DNA from: Alphaproteobacteria bacterium
GTDB taxonomy: Bacteria > Pseudomonadota > Alphaproteobacteria > Rhizobiales > Hyphomicrobiaceae
Length of the DNA: 32,193 nucleotides
Reading direction: 5' to 3'
Assembly: GCA_018830445.1 (NCBI GenBank)
Contig: JAHJSN010000085.1
Span: 1 to 32,193 of the forward strand
Made by a program: the position numbers and the translations under genes. The notes under the pieces were generated by a model. It was not told where the DNA came from, did not search any database, and saw only the letters and a program-made list of their open reading frames with translations. Below, in pieces: positions 8,941 to 18,314 of this stretch; position 1 is the first letter of the stretch, and the number at the start of each line of letters is the position of its first letter.

Positions 8941-10671
8941 ATGCAACAGGAAAACAAGAACACTCCGCGAACGGATGAAGACGCCGGCAAGGACAGCCGG
9001 CACGCCGGCAGTTCAAACGCCGGCAAACTTGCCGCCCGCATCAGCGCGCTCCACGTCCAGGCCAAAGAGCTCCTCGACGCAAAATTCGGCGTCAACCTTC
9101 GTGATTTTATGTCCGACCGGCAAATGATCGTGTGGGCGCTGGCACTGGCCATCAGCATTCTGGTCGCCTACGCCGCGATTGCCTTCCGCTGGCTCATCGG
9201 CATTGCGCAATTGCCGTGGCTCGGAACCGCCAGCGAAAGAGTTGCGACGGCCGCCGCGGCCACACCGTTCTGGGTTGTACTGGCCGCACCGGCAATCGGC
9301 GGCGTCATAGTCGGCTTCCTGTTGCAGCGCTTCATGCCCGGCCGCCGCGCCCATGGCGTTGCCGACGTCATCGAGGCCCGCGCATTGCACAACTCCCACA
9401 TCGATCCCAAGGTCGGTCTGTTCAGCGCCCTGCTGGCGGCGATCTCCATCGGTTCCGGCGCCAGCGTCGGCCGCGAAGGCCCGATCGTGCATCTCGGCGC
9501 AACCATCGCAGCCTTCATGGAAGAGCGTTTCAAGCTCTCGCCAGGTGCACGGCGGACACTCCTGGCCTGTGGCGTGGCCGCAGCCGTCTCAGCCTCGTTC
9601 AATGCACCGATTGCCGGAGTCCTCTTCGCCCACGAAGTGATCCTCACCCACTATGCCTTCCGCGCGCTCGTCCCGACTGTCATCGCCAGTGTCGCCGCCG
9701 CCGTAATCTCGCGCATCCATTTCGGCGACGAGACGACATTCCTCATCCCGGACTACTCCATAACGTCCTATTGGGAGTTTCCCGCCTTTGCCCTGCTCGG
9801 GCTGACCTGCGCCGCGGTGGCGATCATCTTCGAAGTCGCCCTGATGGCGACCGACCGGATCTACTGGCGGTTCGAAATGCCGTTGTGGCTGCGCACCGGA
9901 CTGGGCGGACTGGCCGTCGGATCGATCGCCGTCTTCCTGCCGCAGGTTCTTGGCGTCGGCTATGAAGCCACCAACGATGCCCTGCAACGCGAGCTGCCGC
10001 TGGTCCTGCTGCTGTCCTTGATCGTCGCCAAGACCGCCGCCACCGCCATTTCACTTGCCAGCCGCTTTGCCGGAGGCATCTTCTCGCCGTCCCTCTATCT
10101 CGGCGCGATGACCGGCTCCGCCTTCGGGCTGATCGCAACGTCGGTGTTCCCCGAGATAGGTTCCAGCCAGGGTCTCTATGCGATCCTCGGTATGGGTGCC
10201 GTCGCAGCAAGCGTGCTCGGTGCGCCGCTATCGACAACGCTGATCGTGTTCGAGTTGACCGGCGGCTATACGATGACGATTGCACTATTGCTCACCGTCT
10301 CGATTGCCGTGGGCGTCACCCAGGCGTTCCTCGGCCATTCGCTGTTCTATTGGCAGCTCGGACGGCGCGGCCTGTTCCTTCAGGAAGGCCCCCACAAATC
10401 GATCCAGCGGCGCCTGCAGGTCGACGCCTTCATGACCCCGGTCGACCCGGAAGCCGAACCCGTACATCTCGACGACGGCGAATCCCCTTGGCTGATGCCG
10501 ACCGATACTCTGGAACGCGCTCTGCGCGAATTCGACCGCACCGGCACGGCGCGCATCGCCGTCGTCTCGACCGGCGATCCAACCTTGATCATCGGCCACG
10601 CCGACCGCTTGAAAGCCCTCAACCTGTTCAACAAGGCCCTGATCGACGCGGCCGTCGAGGAACACCGTTGA
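8941..10671 (+). CDS. ClC-family chloride channel with degenerate C-terminal CBS-like region
   Basis: A 576-residue ClC protein. After a hydrophilic N-terminus (1-60) come many membrane helices. The Cl- pathway motifs are GSGAS (171-175), GREGP (177-181, with the gating glutamate E179) and GGIFSPSLYLGA (378-389). Helix H contains FNAPIAGVLFAHEV, where E. coli ClC has FNAPLAGILFIIEE; the position of the proton glutamate E203 is therefore V233. That valine is typical of ClC channels rather than H+/Cl- exchangers. The cytoplasmic tail after about 500 resembles a single worn CBS unit. The ATG at 8941 follows a G-rich stretch (AGGGGGC). The gene converges on the FMN glutamate-synthase homologue with only 10 bp between them. 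Confidence 0.93.
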   Translation: MQQENKNTPRTDEDAGKDSRHAGSSNAGKLAARISALHVQAKELLDAKFGVNLRDFMSDRQMIVWALALAISILVAYAAIAFRWLIGIAQLPWLGTASERVATAAAATPFWVVLAAPAIGGVIVGFLLQRFMPGRRAHGVADVIEARALHNSHIDPKVGLFSALLAAISIGSGASVGREGPIVHLGATIAAFMEERFKLSPGARRTLLACGVAAAVSASFNAPIAGVLFAHEVILTHYAFRALVPTVIASVAAAVISRIHFGDETTFLIPDYSITSYWEFPAFALLGLTCAAVAIIFEVALMATDRIYWRFEMPLWLRTGLGGLAVGSIAVFLPQVLGVGYEATNDALQRELPLVLLLSLIVAKTAATAISLASRFAGGIFSPSLYLGAMTGSAFGLIATSVFPEIGSSQGLYAILGMGAVAASVLGAPLSTTLIVFELTGGYTMTIALLLTVSIAVGVTQAFLGHSLFYWQLGRRGLFLQEGPHKSIQRRLQVDAFMTPVDPEAEPVHLDDGESPWLMPTDTLERALREFDRTGTARIAVVSTGDPTLIIGHADRLKALNLFNKALIDAAVEEHR

Positions 10672-10681
10672 ACGAAGTGGG

Positions 10682-12214
10682 TTACGCGACGCCCTCCACC
10701 CGGCTTTTCTCCATCGCCTCGACCGGGGGAAACACTTCGTCCATCGGCACCGAGCGGCCGTTCGCCTGCACAATACGGCAGTGATAGCGTTTCAGCGCTC
10801 GCGGATGCGGCACCCCGCACGAATGCGCGATCGTGCCGACGCCCTTACGGATACCGTCGACGAAGTGCTGAACCCGCACGGCTTTGTCTTCTGGATCGAG
10901 CCCGCGCTGCAACCGCCTGTCGTGCGTCGTGATCCCCGTCGGGCAGGTGTTCTTGTTGCACTTCATAGCCTGGATGCATCCCAGCGCGAACATGAACCCG
11001 CGCGCCGAGACGACCACGTCCGCGCCCGCGCAGTAGGCCCACGCGACATCGGCGGGAATGATCAGCTTGCCGGAGGCAATGATGCGGACCCGCTGCCTCA
11101 GCGCGTACTTGTCCAGAATATCGACCACCATCGGCAAGGCTTCCCTGAGCGGCAGCCCGACGTGATCCATCAGCGCCATCGGCGCAGCGCCCGTGCCGCC
11201 GTCGCCGCCATCGACGGTGATGAAATCCGGCGCGCATTGATCGCCCCGCCGATGGATTTCCTCGCACATCTTCTCCAGCCACCCGTAGGCACCCATCACC
11301 GTCTTGAACCCGGTCGGCTTGCCGGTGACGTCCCGGATCATCGACACGTAGTCGAGAAGCTGGTTGACGTTATCGATCTCCGGATGCCGGTTCGGTGAAA
11401 TCGACGCCTCACCAACCGGAATGCCGCGAATCTCCGAAATCTCCGGCGTCACCTTTGCCCCCGGCAGGATGCCGCCCTTGCCGGGCTTCGCACCCTGGCT
11501 CATCTTCAGTTCGAACATTTTCACCTGCGGCATCGCCGCGATGGCCTTCAACCTGTCCGGATCGATTTTGCCATCCGCCGAGCGCACCCCGTACTTCGCC
11601 GTGCCGATCTGGAAAACGATGTCGCATCCGCCCTCCAGATGCCACGGCGACAACGCCCCCTCGCCTGTATTGAGCCAGCAGTTCGCCATCGCCGCGCCTT
11701 TCGACAGCGCCCGCACCGCCGGTTTCGATAGCGCCCCGTAGCTCATGCCGGAAATATTGATGATCGACTGCGGCTCGTAGGGGTTGGCACAGCCTTGTCC
11801 AATCACCACGTTCGGCGCCGGACACGCATCCTCTTCGAGCGTCGGAAACGGGCAGTTGACGAAAATTACGGTGCCGGCCGGCTTGAGGTTCTGCGTCGAA
11901 CCGAATGCGACCGTGTTGTCGTGTCCGCTCGACGTCCGGTAGACCCATTCGCGCTCCGCCCGGTTGAACGGCATCTCCTCGCGGTCCATCGCAAAGAAGT
12001 ATTGCCGGAAAAATTCGCCGAGCGTCGAGAAGATGTAGCGGAACCGTCCGATCACCGGATAGTTGCGCCGTATGGCGTCCTTGGTCTGTGCGATGTCGAC
12101 GATGAACAGCACTGCGATGATGAGCGCCAGCAACCCGATCGCAATAACGAACAGTGACGACAGGAAGTTGAGGCCCTTCATCGTGAACAAGTCGAGCCAA
12201 CTGATTTCCGGCAT
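10682..12214 (-). CDS. Membrane-anchored FMN-binding glutamate synthase family protein
   Basis: This 510-residue protein corresponds to the central FMN/iron-sulfur part of glutamate synthase large subunit (GltB/GltS domain), without the amidotransferase domain. It carries an N-terminal membrane helix (about 18-40). The glycine-rich TVDGGDGGTGAAP segment is the conserved (beta/alpha)8 FMN-domain motif, and CX5CX4C (C413, C419, C424) in CIQAMKCNKNTCPTG matches the 3Fe-4S ligands of GOGAT. The family is common in proteobacteria and its reaction is not settled; ammonia-dependent glutamate synthesis or another FMN oxidoreduction is possible. I chose the ATG at 12214 (MPEISWLDLF); the open frame extends to 12295 without conserved sequence. 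It diverges from uvrD. Confidence 0.9.
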   Translation of the reverse strand: MPEISWLDLFTMKGLNFLSSLFVIAIGLLALIIAVLFIVDIAQTKDAIRRNYPVIGRFRYIFSTLGEFFRQYFFAMDREEMPFNRAEREWVYRTSSGHDNTVAFGSTQNLKPAGTVIFVNCPFPTLEEDACPAPNVVIGQGCANPYEPQSIINISGMSYGALSKPAVRALSKGAAMANCWLNTGEGALSPWHLEGGCDIVFQIGTAKYGVRSADGKIDPDRLKAIAAMPQVKMFELKMSQGAKPGKGGILPGAKVTPEISEIRGIPVGEASISPNRHPEIDNVNQLLDYVSMIRDVTGKPTGFKTVMGAYGWLEKMCEEIHRRGDQCAPDFITVDGGDGGTGAAPMALMDHVGLPLREALPMVVDILDKYALRQRVRIIASGKLIIPADVAWAYCAGADVVVSARGFMFALGCIQAMKCNKNTCPTGITTHDRRLQRGLDPEDKAVRVQHFVDGIRKGVGTIAHSCGVPHPRALKRYHCRIVQANGRSVPMDEVFPPVEAMEKSRVEGVA

Positions 12215-12407
12215 TGGTGAGTTTTCCAATCGGTTTTGGGGCGGAATCTCGGACTGCTTGAGTGTTGGATACGCGCAGACCAACCCGCCCGGCAAGACAA
12301 CACCGCCTCAAACACCCGTGAAACCGAGGCGATCCAACGCGCCCCGCGCCTGTGGACCCCGCCTACGGGCCTGATTGCCGCCCCGAAAACCCTGTTATAG
12401 TGGTCAA

Positions 12408-15194
12408 ATGAAAGCGACTCGCAAGAAAAAGGCAGTCCGTCACAACGCGCCCGAACTGCCGTTTGACGAACTTCTGCCATCCGATCCCGGTGACCGTCAT
12501 CCCCCGGATGCCGACATCGACGACATCCCTTTCGACCTGCCGCAGAATGAAGCTGTGGACCGGACGGCTCATGCCGCCTCATCGGGTTTCGAAAATCCGC
12601 CCTTGCCTCACGATGAAGACCCTGGACGCGGCGACGAAGAACCGCCCTTCAACTACGGCGACCCCGATAATGGCGCACCAATAGAAGATATCCCGCCCGC
12701 AGACTGGGCCCCGTTCGGCGATGATTCGCTGCTGCCCGCGCGAACCGTCGAACCCGCACCGCCGCCTCCGCGCGCACGTTCGATCTCCGAGCGAGCCTTG
12801 TCCGGTCGCCAGCCGCGTGCCGCAGCCGGCCACAACGCCAGCTATCTTGAAAAACTCAACCCCGAGCAGCGCCTCGCCGTCGAAACGCTTGACGGCCCCG
12901 TACTGGTGCTCGCCGGCGCCGGCACCGGCAAGACCCGCGTGCTGACAACCCGCATCGCCCACATCCTCGCCACCAATTCCGCCTGGCCCTCGCAGATCCT
13001 CGCCGTGACCTTCACCAACAAGGCCGCCCGCGAGATGAAGGAGCGCGTCGAGAAGTACATGGGCGATTCGCTCGAAGGCATGCCGTGGCTTGGCACCTTC
13101 CACTCGATCGGCGTCAAGATCCTGCGCCGGCATGCCGAACTCGTCGGCCTGAAACAGAGCTTCACGATCCTCGATACCGACGACCAGCTCCGGCTGATGA
13201 AACAGGTCATCGATGCCGAAGGCCTCGACAAGGACCGCTGGCCCGCGCGTCAGCTCGCCGGCCTGATCGACAGCTGGAAGAACCGCGGCCTGACACCCCA
13301 GAAGGTCCCCCACAACGAAGCCTACGGCTTTGCCGACGGCAAGGGCCGCGATCTCTACGCCGCCTATCAGCGCCGTCTCAAGGAATTGAACGCCTGCGAC
13401 TTCGGCGATCTGTTGCTCGAAAGCCTTCGGTTGTTCCTCGAAAACCCCGACGTGCTGGCGCAGTACCATCAGCGCTTCAAATACATACTCGTCGACGAAT
13501 ACCAGGACACCAACGTCGCCCAGTACATGTGGCTGCGCCTGCTCGCACAAGCCACACCCGAACGCGGCGGCAAGACCAACATCTGCTGCGTCGGCGACGA
13601 CGACCAGTCGATCTACGGCTGGCGCGGCGCCGAGGTCGACAACATCCTGCGCTTCGACAAGGATTTCCCCGGCGCGAAAGTCATCCGCCTGGAGCGCAAT
13701 TACCGCTCGACCGGACACATCCTGGCCGCCGCCTCCCATCTGATCACCGCCAACGAGGGCCGCCTCGGCAAGACGCTTTTCACCGACGGCGACCACGGCG
13801 AAAAAGTCTCCGTCATGGGCCTTTGGGACGACGAGGAGGAAGCCCGCACCGTCTCCGGAGAAATCGAAGCAGCCCAGCGCGACGGTCAATCGCTGAACGA
13901 GATCGCGATACTTGTGCGCGCCTCCTACCAGATGCGCGTCCTCGAAGACCGGTTCATTACGACGGGACTTCCCTACCGTGTCATCGGCGGACCGCGCTTC
14001 TATGAACGCGCCGAAATCAAGGACGCGATCGCCTATCTCGAATTGACCGTGAACCCGGACCACGACCTCAAGTTCGAGCGCATCGTCAACGTGCCGAAGC
14101 GCGGCATCGGCGACACTTCGGTCAAGCGCATCCGCGATCTCGCCCGCGCCGGCGACATTTCCATGTTCCAGGCCGCCCGGCAGATCGTCGAAACCGACGA
14201 CATCGCCGGCAAGGCACGCCGCTCTCTGGCAAACCTGATTGTGAGCTTCGAACGCTGGCGCCAGCAGCTCGACCGGATATCGCACACCGAGCTTGCCGAG
14301 TTGATCCTTGATGAATCCGGCTACACGGCGATGTGGCAGGCCGATAAGAGCCCGCAGGCCCAGACGCGCCTCGAAAACCTCAAGGAACTCGTCCGCTTCA
14401 TGCACGAGTTCGAATCGATGGCCGGCTTCCTGGAGCACGTCTCGCTGGTCATGGACGCCGACAAGAACAACGACGGCGACCGCGTTTCGATCATGACGCT
14501 GCACGCCGCCAAGGGCCTGGAATTCGATACCGTCTTTCTCACCGGCTGGGAGGAAGGGCTGTTCCCAAGCCAGCGCACGCTCGATGAAGCCGGCAAGGCC
14601 GGCCTCGAAGAAGAACGCCGCCTCGCCTATGTCGGCCTGACACGCGCCAAGAAGCGCGCCCACGTCTCCTTCACCCAGAACCGCCGCATGCGCGGCCTCT
14701 ACCAGTCGGCGCTGCCGTCCCGCTTCGTCGACGAGTTGCCCGAAGCCCACGTCGACGTCAGGGAAGCCTCTTCGCCGTTCACCGGTGCCTACAAGAACTT
14801 CGCCTCGTCGAGCCAGTTCGCAAACCCCTACGGGCAGAGTCGTTTCGACCGCGCCGCCGCCGCCTCGGAGTGGCAGGACCGCTCCGACAAGAGTTACGAC
14901 ACGCCTGGCTGGAAACGCGCCCAAGCCTGGCAGCAGCAAACCCGCGCCGAATTCGACAAGAAGCGCGGCCCGCGAGGTTCCGGCGGTAAAAGTGGTTCGA
15001 GTGCGCCCAGGACCATCGAAGGCGAACTCGTTGCCTCATCGACGATCGAAACCGATTACGTCAAAGGCGAACGCGTCTTCCACCAGAAGTTCGGCTACGG
15101 TTCCATTACCGAGGTCGAAGGCAACAAGCTCACCATCGATTTCGAGAAAACCGGCGAGAAACGCGTTGCCGCCGATTTCGTCGAGCGGCATTGA
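12408..15194 (+). CDS. uvrD: UvrD/PcrA-type superfamily 1 DNA helicase
   Basis: A 928-residue 3'-5' DNA helicase for nucleotide-excision and mismatch repair. All SF1A motifs are visible: Walker A AGAGTGKT (169-176), Ia VTFTNKAAREM, GTFHSIG, II VDEYQDTN, III VGDDDQSIYGWRGA, IV LERNYRST, V IMTLHAAKGLEFD and VI YVGLTRAKK. The C-terminus has the Tudor-like RNA-polymerase-binding fold seen in UvrD/PcrA (VFHQKFGYGSITEVEGN). About 145 residues precede the helicase core; they are acidic and proline-rich, probably disordered. The ATG at 12408 (MKATRKKKAVRH) is preferred over a TTG at 12375. The gene converges on the TadG-like gene. Confidence 0.95.
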   Translation: MKATRKKKAVRHNAPELPFDELLPSDPGDRHPPDADIDDIPFDLPQNEAVDRTAHAASSGFENPPLPHDEDPGRGDEEPPFNYGDPDNGAPIEDIPPADWAPFGDDSLLPARTVEPAPPPPRARSISERALSGRQPRAAAGHNASYLEKLNPEQRLAVETLDGPVLVLAGAGTGKTRVLTTRIAHILATNSAWPSQILAVTFTNKAAREMKERVEKYMGDSLEGMPWLGTFHSIGVKILRRHAELVGLKQSFTILDTDDQLRLMKQVIDAEGLDKDRWPARQLAGLIDSWKNRGLTPQKVPHNEAYGFADGKGRDLYAAYQRRLKELNACDFGDLLLESLRLFLENPDVLAQYHQRFKYILVDEYQDTNVAQYMWLRLLAQATPERGGKTNICCVGDDDQSIYGWRGAEVDNILRFDKDFPGAKVIRLERNYRSTGHILAAASHLITANEGRLGKTLFTDGDHGEKVSVMGLWDDEEEARTVSGEIEAAQRDGQSLNEIAILVRASYQMRVLEDRFITTGLPYRVIGGPRFYERAEIKDAIAYLELTVNPDHDLKFERIVNVPKRGIGDTSVKRIRDLARAGDISMFQAARQIVETDDIAGKARRSLANLIVSFERWRQQLDRISHTELAELILDESGYTAMWQADKSPQAQTRLENLKELVRFMHEFESMAGFLEHVSLVMDADKNNDGDRVSIMTLHAAKGLEFDTVFLTGWEEGLFPSQRTLDEAGKAGLEEERRLAYVGLTRAKKRAHVSFTQNRRMRGLYQSALPSRFVDELPEAHVDVREASSPFTGAYKNFASSSQFANPYGQSRFDRAAAASEWQDRSDKSYDTPGWKRAQAWQQQTRAEFDKKRGPRGSGGKSGSSAPRTIEGELVASSTIETDYVKGERVFHQKFGYGSITEVEGNKLTIDFEKTGEKRVAADFVERH

Positions 15195-15231
15195 TCGAGC
15201 CGAAGTTCATAAGTCAAACGCAGCGCGCCAC

Positions 15232-16431
15232 TCAACCTGACAAGCGCAACGATGACAGGCTCTTGGCGATTTCCTGAAATGCCTGCGTCAATGCTTCTCC
15301 GCTTGTCGCATCGAAGAAATGGTCCGACGTCGATGCGCAGTACTGCAGGATCGGCAGCGCGGTCGCTGGAGCCTGGAACGACACGGTGTAGATCGTAATT
15401 CCAACGGCTTTCATGCCATCGCAGAGCTTTTCGGACTGCGCTTTAGAATCACCGTTTGCGGATTCGTAGCTGGTGTTGAACTCGCCGTCGGTCATGATCA
15501 CCGCGACCTTCTTGACCCGCGGGTCGCTGTAGGCTTTCGGGGCGCTTTCCGAAGGCCAGAAGGACGCCCATTCCGGCGAGATCAGATACCACGCCCAGGC
15601 AATCCCCAGATGACCGGCCGTCATTCCACCAGGCGTCATTCCGGAAATATGGCTGTTGAGCGACGACTCCGACTTGGTCAGCGGGACGATCTCGCTGTCG
15701 GGACAGTTCGTGGACTTTTTGTTGAGTAGACCGCCGTTCGGCCCCTTGTCCTTGTAGGCATTCGCGCCCGACCTCTCGGTCACGCACGTATTCGCGTCGA
15801 ACAATCCGGTGGCTTTGCCGGAGTAGCTTCCCACGTTGACCGCAGTTGAGTACGGCGCGATTGCGATGCGGTTCTTGGCCCCGGAGCTATTGGCCCCGAT
15901 GAGGATGCTCACGAGAGATTTCGCGGCAAGTTGCAGGTCCGCTATTTTCGAACCACCCATCGACCCGCTGACATCGAGCATCATGGAAAGCTCGATATCC
16001 TTGCTTTCGTCGATTGCGGTCGAAGATTTGCTAAGCGCTATTTCGTCGACTGCCATCAGTTTGCCGAATGTCGTCGGCAGGCGCGTATTGACGTCGACAG
16101 TCACCGAACCGGCCACCCGGTCGGATCTGAGCGCCAACGGATCGTAGACCACGTCGGCGACACCTGCGATTTTCATGTTCGCATCGAAATATTTCGCCGC
16201 AAGCGCCTGCAATTCGGCATCGCTAGCGCTCGCATTGTGGCGCATTTCTCTGGCCGAGGCCATCGCCGCGGCGTCGAGTGCTCTCGAAACCTGCGTGCTG
16301 GCTTTGTAGGCGCGCGACCCATCGATGCTGACCCCCAGGACGAAGACAAGCGCCATGGTGATCAAACCGAACATCGGGGCCACCGTCCCATTATCGTTGG
16401 ACAAGAGGCCAATGTTACGCGCCATATTCAT
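15232..16431 (-). CDS. TadG-like protein with von Willebrand factor A domain
   Basis: About 400 residues. An N-terminal hydrophobic helix (GTVAPMFGLITMALVFVLGV) followed by acidic and Ala-rich sequence is the TadE/TadG pseudopilin-like start. The main domain is von Willebrand A, with the metal-binding MIDAS motif DVSGSMG (D153 of this start) and a later TDGEFN. TadG proteins are associated with Flp pilus assembly and face the periplasm, but no other tad genes are here, so it may act alone in the envelope. Starts are possible at GTG 16443, ATG 16431 and ATG 16425; none has a strong ribosome site, and 16431 is a compromise. It ends 37 bp from uvrD. Confidence 0.85.
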   Translation of the reverse strand: MNMARNIGLLSNDNGTVAPMFGLITMALVFVLGVSIDGSRAYKASTQVSRALDAAAMASAREMRHNASASDAELQALAAKYFDANMKIAGVADVVYDPLALRSDRVAGSVTVDVNTRLPTTFGKLMAVDEIALSKSSTAIDESKDIELSMMLDVSGSMGGSKIADLQLAAKSLVSILIGANSSGAKNRIAIAPYSTAVNVGSYSGKATGLFDANTCVTERSGANAYKDKGPNGGLLNKKSTNCPDSEIVPLTKSESSLNSHISGMTPGGMTAGHLGIAWAWYLISPEWASFWPSESAPKAYSDPRVKKVAVIMTDGEFNTSYESANGDSKAQSEKLCDGMKAVGITIYTVSFQAPATALPILQYCASTSDHFFDATSGEALTQAFQEIAKSLSSLRLSG

Positions 16432-16890
16432 CGCACCAAGCACAGGTTAATCGTGGTTCACACGAATGCACCTTGGCCCCAGAATGCTGCATCAACGATT
16501 ACAATAATATCTTCAATTTTATGAAATTTGCCGAATGCATGCGCCGGCTGACGCCAGAATAGGTTCTGAGTAAATATTGTCTTCCATTCACACCGAAAAA
16601 AATCGGCATCTTGATAACCATATCGCCCAGCGCCAACAATCCGGTCGCTGCCAAGACTGCCGAAGGCACGCCGCCCGCATTGCGCTGATCATAACCCGGC
16701 AAGATTACCCGCGGCGCCGCCGGACAGCAAAATTCGCAGGCCCAATGACAATCGATGCGAAGACGCTAAAGTTTTATTCGGCTTTCTGAACAAGCAACCC
16801 GGTTGATCCTTGGCAAGGCCTCATTCATAGCCAGTCACCCGTCGCACTGGCGCCCATATGAGGCAATATCATGCGCTTCATCCGCCCCGG

Positions 16891-16932
16891 GTTCCGGGCT
16901 GATCATCGGCCACCTGATGCCAGAGTCGAAAT
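16891..16932. repeat. Possible internally deleted remnant of the second repeat hairpin
   Basis: GTTCCGGGCTGATCAT at the left and ATGCCAGAGTCG at the right match the two outer arms of the CTAG-bounded second hairpin (GTTCCGGGCTGACAT and ATGTCAGAGTCG) with one or two differences each. The middle GGTTCCC/GGGAACC stem is missing and no CTAG remains at either edge. Confidence 0.45.
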
Positions 16933-16964
16933 ACCCTTTGGCAGCGCGATCCACCCCCATCAAT

Positions 16965-16993
16965 TTGACGTTTCATAGAGCCGCACGGATATA
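16965..16993 (+). promoter_or_regulatory. Putative sigma-70-type promoter of the patatin-like gene
   Basis: TTGACG at 16965-16970 and GATATA at 16988-16993 are separated by 17 bases. The gene's TTG start is 48 bases downstream, leaving room for a short leader with a GGAAGGGG ribosome site. Based on sequence pattern only. Confidence 0.45.
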
Positions 16994-17040
16994 TAGTCTG
17001 GCATAACCTCGTTGCGACAGGGTCTGGAAGGGGAAAAAGC

Positions 17041-18267
17041 TTGGAAGTCTCGCGTTCTAAGCCTGTCCGGCGACTCGCATTGCCGATGAAGCCGATCGCC
17101 TGGCTCATTGCGACGTGCACTTCAATGCTGCTGGCAGCCTGCGCCGCCGACATCCGCAATGCGGTGCCCGCCGGAATAACAGATCAGGTCGAAGTGCAAG
17201 GCTTGGGCCGCGTCCGCACCTGGGGCGACGTGGAAATACCCCACATCGAGCGCATCTCGGAAATCCGCCTCAAGCAGATCAAGGACACGCGCCCGGGCGT
17301 TCTTTCGCAGACGAAGCGCAAGGTCAGCTACCTTGCAATTTCCGGAGGTGGCTCCGATGGCGCCTTCGGTGCAGGTTTCCTGGCCGGCTGGACCGCATCC
17401 GGCGACCGTCCCGAATTCGAAATTGTGACAGGTGTCAGCACCGGAGCGCTGATCGCCCCCTTCGCCTTCCTGGGGTCGCGCTACGACAGGCAATTGAAGG
17501 AGATCTACACCAGATACTCGACCGACGACCTGATGAAGAAGCAGGTACTCGCCGGTCTTCTCGGCGGCAGCGCCGTATCGGACAATGCACCGATGGCCGA
17601 TCTCATAGCCAAGTACGTTACCAGTTCGTTCCTCGAAGAGATCGCGCGGGAACACGAAAAAGGCCGGCGTCTGCTGATAGGTACGACGAACGCCGATCAG
17701 GAACGCCCGGTCATCTGGGATCTGGGGCTCATCGCCCAGAAGCGCACCCCGCAATCGCTAACCCTTTTCCGACGAATACTTCTGGCGTCCTCAGCCCTGC
17801 CTGGCCTGTTTCCGCCCGTCCACATCAAGGTCGCCGACACCAACGGCACGACCTATGAGGAGATGCACATCGACGGCGGGGTCACCGACAACACGTTCCT
17901 CCTGCCGCTGCATCTGAACTTCGATGAGCTCGACAAGCTCTACAAGGTCCGCTGGAACCGCAGGCTCTATATCCTCGCCAATGCCAAGACCGCACCGACC
18001 CGCAAGGTCGTGGCCAACTCCACCTTCGAGATCGCCGGACGCTCCATCAACACGATGATCCGCCAGCAACTCGAAGGCGACCTCCTGAAGCTTTATCTTC
18101 GAGCGAAAAGCAATAGGATCGCCTACCAGTTGGCCGACATCCCAGCCTCGTTCGACGCGCCGAGCAACGAAGCCTTCGATAAGGAATATATGAAGAAACT
18201 CTACGAAGTTGGCTACGAAGCCGCCAGGAACGGCTACGACTGGAAGGCCAAACCTCCAGGGATTTGA
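17041..18267 (+). CDS. Patatin-like phospholipase, predicted lipoprotein
   Basis: A 408-residue patatin-family lipid acyl hydrolase. It has the oxyanion-hole motif GGGSDGAFG (102-110), the nucleophile elbow GVSTG (S133) and the second catalytic residue in HIDGG (D278), so the Ser-Asp dyad is complete. The N-terminus is a type II signal peptide ending LLAAC (C34), predicting lipid attachment and a periplasmic or outer-membrane location. The start is TTG at 17041, supported by GGAAGGGG about eight bases upstream; ATG at 17086 would also keep the signal but has no clear ribosome site. The natural substrate is not known; a phospholipid is likely. Confidence 0.92.
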   Translation: MEVSRSKPVRRLALPMKPIAWLIATCTSMLLAACAADIRNAVPAGITDQVEVQGLGRVRTWGDVEIPHIERISEIRLKQIKDTRPGVLSQTKRKVSYLAISGGGSDGAFGAGFLAGWTASGDRPEFEIVTGVSTGALIAPFAFLGSRYDRQLKEIYTRYSTDDLMKKQVLAGLLGGSAVSDNAPMADLIAKYVTSSFLEEIAREHEKGRRLLIGTTNADQERPVIWDLGLIAQKRTPQSLTLFRRILLASSALPGLFPPVHIKVADTNGTTYEEMHIDGGVTDNTFLLPLHLNFDELDKLYKVRWNRRLYILANAKTAPTRKVVANSTFEIAGRSINTMIRQQLEGDLLKLYLRAKSNRIAYQLADIPASFDAPSNEAFDKEYMKKLYEVGYEAARNGYDWKAKPPGI

Positions 18268-18314
18268 GCGCGTAGCAATGTGGCCCGGCAGGCTATCAGG
18301 AAAGGTCGGAGCGT

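Larger units (their letters stand above)
16432..17040. other. Divergent intergenic region between the TadG-like and patatin-like genes
   Basis: About 610 bases. The part from 16495 to 16620 is noticeably AT-rich compared with its surroundings, as expected of promoter DNA or of a decayed or transferred segment. A possible remnant of the repeat (16891-16932) and a sigma-70-like promoter (16965-16993) are listed separately. Short open frames here show no recognisable protein features. Confidence 0.5.

Noticed and set aside
12579-14939. A 786-codon open frame on the minus strand across uvrD
   Set aside because: It is antisense to a helicase gene with every motif intact; long antisense frames are common in GC-rich DNA. 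Its sequence is low in complexity and shows no domain.
16499-16702. A 67-codon minus-strand open frame in the AT-rich spacer before the patatin-like gene
   Set aside because: It has a weak start and no recognisable pattern; the local AT-richness is better explained by regulatory or decayed DNA.
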